From the NCBI GenBank assembly GCA_036507695.1, contig DATCIR010000228.1, positions 1 through 16,494 on the forward strand: 16,494 bases of DNA. The letters are read 5' to 3'. Positions 8,162-16,494 of the stretch are shown here, one piece after another (position 1 is the stretch's first letter; each line of letters begins with the position of its first letter). The notes beneath the pieces were generated by a model, which was given only the letters and a program-made list of their open reading frames with translations, was not told the DNA's origin and did no database searches. This DNA is from JAKEGK01 sp036507695. Lineage in GTDB: Bacteria; Pseudomonadota; Gammaproteobacteria; SZUA-152. The translations under genes were made by a program, and so were the position numbers.

Positions 8162-12241
<4,080 letters not shown>

Positions 12242-12272
12242 GTGCGTTCCTCTATATTTCGTCGATCACACG

Positions 12273-12300
12273 TTTATCGTAACTATTTTTTCTGCGTCAA
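12273..12300 (-). promoter_or_regulatory. Possible internal promoter before rpoB
   Basis: On the minus strand TTGACG (12300-12295) is followed after 16 bases by GATAAA (12278-12273). The boxes match consensus at five and four of six positions. It lies about 32 bases upstream of the rpoB start and could add a minor rpoBC transcript. A chance match in AT-rich sequence is quite possible. Confidence 0.3.
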
Positions 12301-12390
12301 CATGCTGCGTACCGCAACAAAAGATGTCTTCGCGTTGAATAGCCCCAATGTGTTTTACAGCGCCATTCAGGCTTAAAAACAAATTTCCAA

Positions 12391-12427
12391 CCAACAACAA
12401 AAGGCCGGCCGCACGAAGCTACCAGCC
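12391..12427 (-). terminator. Attenuator-like hairpin between rplL and rpoB
   Basis: On the minus strand GGCTGG pairs with CCGGCC (6 bp including one G-U) around a 13-base loop and is followed by TTTTGTTGTTGG. The stem is short and the U-run broken, so termination would be partial at best. E. coli has a partial terminator in the same gap, which makes the position sensible. Confidence 0.4.
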
Positions 12428-12473
12428 AGATTTGCCGTTAAAACCTTGTTTCGTACTTACAACAGACACTAAT

Positions 12474-12521
12474 ACAGTTGTACCTTCAGTTGTGCGCTAC
12501 CCGTTGTACTTTACAGTTGCG
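12474..12521. repeat. Four degenerate copies of a CAGTTGTRC motif
   Basis: CAGTTGTAC (12474), CAGTTGTGC (12486), CCGTTGTAC (12500) and CAGTTGCGC (12513) occur 12 to 14 bases apart in the rplL-rpoB gap. The role is unknown. Related GTTG-TAC strings are frequent in the rpsL-rpsG gap. Confidence 0.5.
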
Positions 12522-12575
12522 CTTTAGTCGCTATAGGCCTGCTTAGTTAATGTAGCTTGGCGTGCTTGTTTCATG

Positions 12576-12628
12576 GGGCCGTTTCGTGACGCAGGAACTT
12601 TGACGTCAGCTGCACACGGAAACGGCCC
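12576..12628 (-). promoter_or_regulatory. Long hairpin after rplL, probable RNase III processing site
   Basis: On the minus strand GGGCCGTTTC pairs perfectly with GAAACGGCCC. The stem continues past a bulged C with GTG/CAC and, after a small internal loop, GCAG/CTGC around a 15-base loop. No U-run follows, so it is not an intrinsic terminator. It starts 32 bases after the rplL stop. In E. coli an RNase III site in this gap separates rplL from rpoB mRNA; the role here is inferred from shape and place. Confidence 0.6.
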
Positions 12629-12660
12629 TTCCTGCAATTACAAAATAGAATTAAACCAGC

Positions 12661-13041
12661 TTATTTCAGTTCAACCTTGGCGCCAGCTTCTTCAAGCTGC
12701 TTTTTGATTGACGCGGCTTCGTCCTTGGACACACCCTCTTTGACTGAAGAAGGTGCGCCTTCAACCATTTCTTTGGCTTCTTTCAGGCCCAAACCGGTGA
12801 TCGCGCGAACCGCCTTGATAACACCCACCTTGTTTTCGCCGAAACTCGCCAATACGACGTTGAACTCGGTTTTCTCTTCCGCGGCGGCAGCTGCACCACC
12901 GCCCGCGGCAGCCGGTGCCGCAACAGCGGCCACTGCAGCAGTAACACCAAATTTTTCTTCCATTGCTTCAACCAGCTCAACAACTTCCATTACGGTCATG
13001 TTGGCAATTGTGTTTAATATTTCTTCTTTCGATACGGCCAT
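12661..13041 (-). CDS. rplL: 50S ribosomal protein L7/L12
   Basis: L7/L12 is the multi-copy stalk protein that recruits and stimulates EF-Tu, EF-G, IF2 and RF3. At 126 aa it has the three usual parts: an N-terminal dimerisation domain that also binds L10 (about 1-33), an Ala/Gly-rich flexible hinge (about 34-54), and a C-terminal factor-binding domain with KVGVIKAVRAITGLGLKEAK at 71-90. The ATG at 13041-13039 has AGGAG eight bases upstream. It follows rplJ by 63 bp, the universal pairing, and the strong ribosome binding site fits the need for several copies per L10. It is followed by a long hairpin before rpoB. Confidence 0.98.
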   Translation of the reverse strand: MAVSKEEILNTIANMTVMEVVELVEAMEEKFGVTAAVAAVAAPAAAGGGAAAAAEEKTEFNVVLASFGENKVGVIKAVRAITGLGLKEAKEMVEGAPSSVKEGVSKDEAASIKKQLEEAGAKVELK

Positions 13042-13104
13042 TTCAGTTACTCCTGTTTTTTCGATCGCCCAAGCGAACGAGTAAGTTTAAGTTAAAAAAG
13101 CGAA

Positions 13105-13635
13105 TTATCCGGCTTGTTGCTTCTGGTCGCCAATCGCCGCCACCGTGCGCACCAACTTGCCAGGCACCTCGTTGAGGGTGCGCGCAAGCTTGCTTATGGG
13201 CGCCTTCATGACAGACATCAGCAGTGCAATGGCTTGATCCTTGGTTGGCAAACTCACCAAACGCTTGATTTCGCCGGGCGGCAGCAGCTTGCCTCCGATT
13301 GACACCAATTTAACAACCAGCTTGTCGTTATCCTTGGTGAAATCAGCGATCACACGTGCTGCGGCGCCTGGATCTTCCTTCGAAAACGCGAGAATCAGCG
13401 GACCTTTCAGGGCTGCGCTCATACACGCGAAGTTGGTACCTTCCAGCGCTCTGCGCGCCAGAGTGTTTTTAACCACTCGCATATAAACGGCTGACTCACG
13501 GGCTTTCGCGCGAAGTTGCGTCAGCTTTCCCACATCCAAGCCGATATACTCAGCTGCGATGGCGGAATGCGCATGCGCCGCCACTTCGGCAACTTCAGCA
13601 ATTACAGCCTTCTTTTCTTCGAGACTTAACGCCAC
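13105..13635 (-). CDS. rplJ: 50S ribosomal protein L10
   Basis: L10 anchors L7/L12 dimers to 23S rRNA at the base of the stalk; in bacteria the L10-L12 complex also represses its own mRNA. At 176 aa it is slightly longer than the 165 of E. coli. The N-terminal rRNA-binding half (residues 1-100, starting MALSLEEKKAVIAEV) and the following alpha/beta domain are typical; the C-terminal helix that holds L12 ends in DQKQQAG. The start is GTG at 13635-13633 with the strong ribosome binding site GGAGG eight bases upstream. The 290 bp upstream gap contains an L10-leader-like hairpin and a second set of competing helices that end close to the ribosome binding site, so feedback control is likely. Confidence 0.97.
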   Translation of the reverse strand: MALSLEEKKAVIAEVAEVAAHAHSAIAAEYIGLDVGKLTQLRAKARESAVYMRVVKNTLARRALEGTNFACMSAALKGPLILAFSKEDPGAAARVIADFTKDNDKLVVKLVSIGGKLLPPGEIKRLVSLPTKDQAIALLMSVMKAPISKLARTLNEVPGKLVRTVAAIGDQKQQAG

Positions 13636-13651
13636 GAGATATACCTCCGGT

Positions 13652-13694
13652 TTGTTGAAACAAAAGAGCCGGGTTTAACTTTCAACAACGGCTC
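13652..13694 (-). promoter_or_regulatory. Competing helices upstream of rplJ (candidate attenuator)
   Basis: On the minus strand four segments lie in order: A GAGCCG (13694-13689), B TTGTTGAAA (13688-13680), C CGGCTC (13671-13666) followed by TTTTG, and D TTTCAACAA (13660-13652). A pairs with C (6 bp) to make a terminator-like hairpin with a short U-run. B pairs with D (9 bp, perfect), and D ends three bases before the GGAGG ribosome binding site. A-C and B-D interleave, and A touches B directly, so the two helices should exclude each other. This is the layout of an attenuator or translational switch; it is unproven. Confidence 0.55.
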
Positions 13695-13704
13695 CATTCC
13701 ATCA

Positions 13705-13739
13705 ACGGTGGCCTAAGAACTCGCCTTGGGCTTCACCGT
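13705..13739 (-). promoter_or_regulatory. L10-leader-like hairpin
   Basis: On the minus strand ACGGTG pairs with CACCGT. Inside it, after an unpaired AA on one side, GCCCAAG pairs with CTTAGGC (one mismatch) around a seven-base loop. The surrounding CGCAGACGGTG resembles, as I remember it, the ribosomal L10 leader that binds the L10-L12 complex upstream of rplJ. It lies about 70 bases upstream of the start codon. A covariance-model search would settle it. Confidence 0.55.
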
Positions 13740-13896
13740 CTGCGTAGGCTCAATAACCAAAAGAACCAAATTACAATTCCGTGTAACTTCAAAACCGAGT
13801 TACTTAGAGTTACTGTTGATTAAGCTCGGTGCGGCAAGGATTCCAGGTTCAATCCGCAATCACCGCCGTACGTCGCGCCTACGGTCTTTGACGCAA

Positions 13897-13912
13897 GCCA
13901 GCTAACGCTGGC
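13897..13912 (-). other. Small hairpin after rplA
   Basis: On the minus strand GCCAGC pairs with GCTGGC around the loop GTTA, starting 13 bases after the rplA stop. No U-run follows, so it is more likely a 3'-end-stabilising or processing hairpin than an intrinsic terminator. Confidence 0.45.
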
Positions 13913-13925
13913 CCTATCAAATTCG

Positions 13926-14618
13926 TTAAATATTCAATGTTGCCTTATCCACCGTGATCCCCGGACCCATGGTCGAGGTTACGGTGATTTTTTTGAAAAA
14001 CACGCCTTTGGCTGAACTCGGCTTGGCTTTATTCAAGTCAAGCAACAAGGCGTCAATATTCGCCTTCAGGCTTGCTACATCAAAGCTGACTTTGCCAACT
14101 GGGCAATGGATGATACCGGCTTTATCCGTACGGTAACGAACCTGGCCGGATTTGGCATTTTTTACGGCACCGGCTACATCAGGCGTAACGGTACCCACTT
14201 TGGGGTTCGGCATTAAACCGCGCGGACCCAGTATTTGACCCAACTGACCCACGACGCGCATCGCATCCGGGGATGCGATAACAACATCAAAATTCAAGTC
14301 GCCTTTTTTGATGGCATCCGCAAGATCCTCAAATCCGACGATGTCCGCACCGGCCGCTTTTGCAGCCTCAGCATTGGGTCCTTGCGCAAACACCGCGACC
14401 CGCACGGACTTGCCGGTGCCGTTTGGCAATACCGTGGAACCGCGCACAACCTGCTCCGACTTACGGGGGTCCACGCCAAGATTGATACACACATCAACTG
14501 ATTGATCGAACTTGGTGGCCGGCATGGACTTCAACAATTCCAATGCCTCATCGATGCCATAAAGTTTTGTGGAATTCACTTTCTCACGAAAGGCTTTGGT
14601 GCGTTTTGACATGGCCAT
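13926..14618 (-). CDS. rplA: 50S ribosomal protein L1
   Basis: L1 forms the mobile L1 stalk that helps deacylated tRNA leave the E site, and in E. coli represses the rplK-rplA mRNA. The 230 aa length is close to the 234 of E. coli. The signature GPRGLMPNPKVGTVT is at 131-145, and DARKS-like DPRKSEQVVRG at 50-60. I chose ATG at 14618-14616 because GGAGGG lies nine bases upstream; a second ATG two codons later is 15 bases from that site and less likely. The start overlaps the rplK stop by one base (TAATG), so translation is probably coupled and the L11 to L1 ratio held at one. Confidence 0.98.
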   Translation of the reverse strand: MAMSKRTKAFREKVNSTKLYGIDEALELLKSMPATKFDQSVDVCINLGVDPRKSEQVVRGSTVLPNGTGKSVRVAVFAQGPNAEAAKAAGADIVGFEDLADAIKKGDLNFDVVIASPDAMRVVGQLGQILGPRGLMPNPKVGTVTPDVAGAVKNAKSGQVRYRTDKAGIIHCPVGKVSFDVASLKANIDALLLDLNKAKPSSAKGVFFKKITVTSTMGPGITVDKATLNI

Positions 14619-15052
14619 TACTTTACACCCTCCGTTTCAATACCCATGGCTCTTGCGCTGCCGGCGATGGTCCGCACAGCCGCATCCAGATCAGCCGCCG
14701 TTAAATCGGGCATTTTGGTTTTGGCGATTTCTTCCAATTGCGCGCGATTAACCTTGCCGACTTTGTCGCGGTTCGGCACGGGCGAGCCCTTGCTGATGCC
14801 AGCCGCTTTCTTTAGCAAGATCGAAGCGGGAGGGGTTTTAGTGATAAAGGTGAAACTGCGGTCGTTATACACCGTAATGACCACGGGAACCGGCATACCT
14901 TGCTCCAAATTTTGGGTTTGAGCATTGAACGCCTTGCAGAACTCCATGATATTCACACCACGCTGGCCCAGCGCGGGGCCAACCGGTGGACTGGGGTTTG
15001 CCTGACCCGCAGCGACTTGCAGCTTGATATAAGCCTCGATTTTCTTAGCCAT
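14618..15052 (-). CDS. rplK: 50S ribosomal protein L11
   Basis: L11 binds the GTPase-associated region of 23S rRNA at the stalk base and is needed for RelA activation during starvation; it is also part of the thiostrepton site. At 144 aa it is two residues longer than in E. coli. The N-terminal domain with the proline-rich PSPPVGPALGQ at 20-30, and the C-terminal rRNA-binding domain with DKVGKVNRAQLEEIA at 97-111, are intact. The ATG at 15052-15050 has AAGGAG six bases upstream. A hairpin about 36 bases upstream of the start may be an L1 feedback site. It overlaps rplA by one base. Confidence 0.98.
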   Translation of the reverse strand: MAKKIEAYIKLQVAAGQANPSPPVGPALGQRGVNIMEFCKAFNAQTQNLEQGMPVPVVITVYNDRSFTFITKTPPASILLKKAAGISKGSPVPNRDKVGKVNRAQLEEIAKTKMPDLTAADLDAAVRTIAGSARAMGIETEGVK

Positions 15053-15088
15053 TAACTACTCCTTTGTGGGTGATAGCGCTGTTACAAA

Positions 15089-15123
15089 CTTACTGTTGGC
15101 CGCTCAGCGGCAACTTAAGTAAG
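15089..15123 (-). promoter_or_regulatory. Hairpin in the rplK leader, candidate L1 repressor site
   Basis: On the minus strand CTTAC pairs with GTAAG. An asymmetric internal loop (TTAA against A) follows, then GTTG/CAAC and CCGC/GCGG separated by one bulged C, closed by loop TGA. L1 is known to bind two helices joined by an asymmetric loop, in 23S rRNA and in the rplK leader of E. coli. The shape and place fit, but the recognition bases have not been compared. Confidence 0.45.
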
Positions 15124-15145
15124 GTTTTATCCAGCTCCCCTGTTA

Positions 15146-15171
15146 AACAAAAACAACTTAACAAAAACAAC
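15146..15171. repeat. 12-bp direct repeat in the nusG-rplK gap
   Basis: AACAAAAACAAC occurs at 15146-15157 and again at 15160-15171. On the transcribed strand this is a U- and G-rich stretch (GTTGTTTTTGTT twice). It may be chance in low-complexity sequence. Confidence 0.7.
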
Positions 15172-15223
15172 GCCAATAAAACTAAATACGACTTGCACCA
15201 AACCGCCGGCAAACAACGGCCGT

Positions 15224-15757
15224 CTAGCCTTTCTCAACTTGACCGAATTCGAGTTCGACCGGTGTTGAGCGGCCGAAAATCAATACCGACACGCGCATCT
15301 TGCTTTTTTCGTAGTCCACTTCTTCCACGACGCCATTAAAGTCATTAAATGGACCTTCGATTATGCGCACCAATTCCCCGGGCTCAAACAACACCTTCGG
15401 CCGCGGTTTCTCTACCCCATCCTGAACCCGCTGCAAAATCGCGTTAGCCTCTTTATCCGAAATGGGCGTCGGGCGGTCGCCGGTTCCGCCGATGAATCCC
15501 AGCACTTTGGGAACATCCTGCACCAGGTGCCAGGTGTCATCATCCATCTCCATTTGCACCAGCACGTATCCCGGGAAAAATTTGCGTTCGCTGCGGCGCT
15601 TTTGACCTTCGCGCATTTCCACAACTTCTTCGGTGGGCACCAGAACGTCCCCGAACTTGTCTTGCATACCCTTCCGCTGAACACGTTCTTCCAGTGAGCG
15701 TTTCACCTGTTGCTCGAAACCTGAATAGGCATGTACCACGTACCAACGTTTTGCCAT
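15224..15757 (-). CDS. nusG: Transcription termination/antitermination factor NusG
   Basis: NusG binds the polymerase clamp, reduces pausing, and links polymerase to Rho or to ribosomal protein S10. At 177 aa it is near the 181 of E. coli. The N-terminal domain (about 4-115) begins KRWYVVHAYSGFE and contains FFPGYVLVQM at 60-69. The C-terminal KOW domain (about 123-177) has GELVRIIEGPFNDFNGVVEE at 127-146 and ends IFGRSTPVELEFGQVEKG, which keeps the phenylalanine (Phe161) used for S10 or Rho contact in E. coli. The ATG at 15757-15755 has AAGGA eight bases upstream. It follows secE by 14 bp, the usual secE-nusG pair. Confidence 0.98.
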   Translation of the reverse strand: MAKRWYVVHAYSGFEQQVKRSLEERVQRKGMQDKFGDVLVPTEEVVEMREGQKRRSERKFFPGYVLVQMEMDDDTWHLVQDVPKVLGFIGGTGDRPTPISDKEANAILQRVQDGVEKPRPKVLFEPGELVRIIEGPFNDFNGVVEEVDYEKSKMRVSVLIFGRSTPVELEFGQVEKG

Positions 15758-15771
15758 TTATCGCATCCTTT

Positions 15772-16131
15772 TTAACCGGTCAGCAGGCGAACCGCCCACC
15801 CCAAAAGCATATCGAGTAAAAAGAAAAATATGCCCATGATGATTACCGCCACAATGACAAACAAGGTTGTTTGACCCGTTTCTTTTCGGGTAGGCCAAAC
15901 AACTTTACGCACTTCATTGCGGGAATCTTTTACAAATCCCCAGGCTGCCTTACCCGGCGCAGACTGGTATGCGATCAACGCAGAAACCACCAGCGCAACC
16001 AATAACCCGATAACCCGTAGCAACAAGGACTCATCACCGTAGTAATAAAAAGCCCCGGTTGCACCAAGCAAGGGCAGTACCGCAACAATTAATATTAGTT
16101 TATCCAACGTAGAATCTCTAAAATCTTGCAT
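15772..16131 (-). CDS. secE: Protein translocase subunit SecE
   Basis: SecE clamps SecY in the inner-membrane protein-export channel. At 119 aa it has the three-helix gammaproteobacterial form: membrane segments at about 12-29, 36-55 and 90-111. Between the second and third lies the conserved cytoplasmic region with EVRKVVWPTRKET at 73-85, the essential part of the family. The ATG at 16131-16129 is the only reasonable start, because an in-frame TAA sits directly before it and no other Met follows until residue 99. I see no good ribosome binding site, which is unusual. It lies 70 bp after tRNA-Trp and probably shares its transcript. Confidence 0.96.
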   Translation of the reverse strand: MQDFRDSTLDKLILIVAVLPLLGATGAFYYYGDESLLLRVIGLLVALVVSALIAYQSAPGKAAWGFVKDSRNEVRKVVWPTRKETGQTTLFVIVAVIIMGIFFFLLDMLLGWAVRLLTG

Positions 16132-16165
16132 TTAGCCAGAGCGGATACCCAAACAAAATATCAAT

Positions 16166-16192
16166 GACCGCCCACCATAGACCGCCCACCAT
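16166..16192. repeat. Tandem duplication upstream of secE
   Basis: GACCGCCCACCAT occurs at 16166-16178 and 16180-16192, a 14-bp period. It lies between tRNA-Trp and secE. It looks like a recent slippage duplication; no role is apparent. Confidence 0.85.
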
Positions 16193-16201
16193 ACTCTTAA
16201 A

Positions 16202-16277
16202 TGGCAGGCCAGGAGGGAATCGAACCCCCAACCTGCGGTTTTGGAGACCGCCGCTCTGCCAATTGAGCTACTGGCCT
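16202..16277 (-). tRNA. tRNA-Trp (anticodon CCA)
   Basis: The minus strand folds as a full 76-base tRNA with encoded 3' CCA. The acceptor stem is AGGCCAG/CTGGCCT, the D stem GCTC/GAGC, and the anticodon stem GCGGT/ACCGC with loop CTCCAAA (anticodon CCA). The T arm has loop TTCGATT, and the discriminator base is G. Placement between tuf and secE is known from Pseudomonas-like genomes. It lies just after the tuf terminator, with no obvious promoter between, so it may be made by read-through. Confidence 0.97.
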
Positions 16278-16300
16278 AAAACAATTGAAACCAAACTTTT

Positions 16301-16340
16301 TTAAAACAAACACACGCCCTAGCGCATTCACTAAGGCGTG
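16301..16340 (-). terminator. Intrinsic terminator after tuf
   Basis: On the minus strand CACGCCTTAG pairs with CTAGGGCGTG (10 bp, including one U-G wobble) around an eight-base loop, then TGTTTGTTTT. It starts 17 bases past the tuf stop and ends just before tRNA-Trp. The mixed U-run suggests incomplete termination, which would let some transcripts reach tRNA-Trp, secE and nusG. Confidence 0.75.
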
Positions 16341-16356
16341 CGGCCAGACTCGTTAC

Positions 16357-16494
16357 TTATTCAAGAATTTTCGCGACGACACCGGCGCCGACAGTACGGC
16401 CGCCTTCGCGAATCGCAAAGCGCAGCCCTTCTTCCATCGCAATGGGCGCAATCAAGACCACGTTCATGTTGATGTTGTCGCCCGGCATTACCAT
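16357..16494 (-). CDS. tuf: Elongation factor Tu, C-terminal 45 residues (cut by window edge)
   Basis: This is the end of EF-Tu domain III: GDNINMNVVLIAPIAMEEGL followed by RFAIREGGRTVGAGVVAKILE and a TAA stop, a near-exact family C-terminus. The beginning lies outside the window. It is a second tuf locus rather than part of the one at the left edge, because that one starts its coding sequence there and both read leftward. EF-Tu domain III contacts tRNA and is where kirromycin-type resistance changes cluster; too little is present to judge those. A terminator follows, then tRNA-Trp. Confidence 0.97.
   Translation of the reverse strand: MVMPGDNINMNVVLIAPIAMEEGLRFAIREGGRTVGAGVVAKILE

Noticed and set aside
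13740..13890. Promoter for rplJ-rplL in the rplA-rplJ gap
   Set aside because: E. coli has one here, but I found no -35/-10 pair with acceptable match and spacing.
14612..14614. Alternative rplA start two codons downstream
   Set aside because: It is 15 bases from the GGAGGG site, while the first ATG is nine bases away and overlaps the rplK stop in the usual coupled way.
15124..15223. Possible promoter for rplK-rplA in the nusG-rplK gap
   Set aside because: The best minus-strand boxes (TTGTTT then TAAAAC, 15 bases apart) are too weak and badly spaced to list.

Overview
The window is a contiguous translation/transcription gene cluster from a gammaproteobacterium, with every gene on the minus strand. 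RpoC matches Escherichia coli residue for residue at its zinc cysteines and catalytic aspartates. The order differs from Enterobacterales, because the str genes (rpsL-rpsG-fusA-tuf) follow rpoC directly and tRNA-Trp lies between a tuf gene and secE, as I recall from Pseudomonas-like genomes. I cannot name a genus. No foreign genes, CRISPR array or transposase are visible. The genes are ordinary; the unusual material is in the gaps.

In transcription order (right to left): the 3' end of one tuf gene and a hairpin terminator; tRNA-Trp, secE and nusG; rplK and rplA overlapping by one base, preceded by a hairpin that may be an L1 regulatory site; a 290 bp gap with an L10-leader-like hairpin and a second pair of competing helices just upstream of rplJ; rplJ-rplL; a 419 bp gap with a long RNase III-type hairpin and a weaker attenuator-like hairpin; rpoB and rpoC; a 355 bp gap with a 251 bp fold-back element bounded by 23 bp inverted repeats, then a strong promoter and a terminator-shaped hairpin directly before rpsL; rpsL, a repeat-rich 224 bp gap, rpsG, fusA, and the 5' part of a second tuf gene.

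The products work together. SecE is part of the protein-export channel. NusG couples RNA polymerase to the ribosome. L11, L1, L10 and L7/L12 form the ribosomal stalks that recruit the GTPases. RpoB and RpoC are the polymerase core. S12 and S7 are 30S proteins, and EF-G and EF-Tu drive elongation.

The window begins inside one tuf and ends inside another, so it may be a whole contig broken at near-identical tuf copies. The points most worth following up are the fold-back element whose end supplies the rpoC stop codon, the rplJ leader switch, and the promoter-plus-hairpin in front of rpsL. All RNA structures were found by eye and have not been computed.
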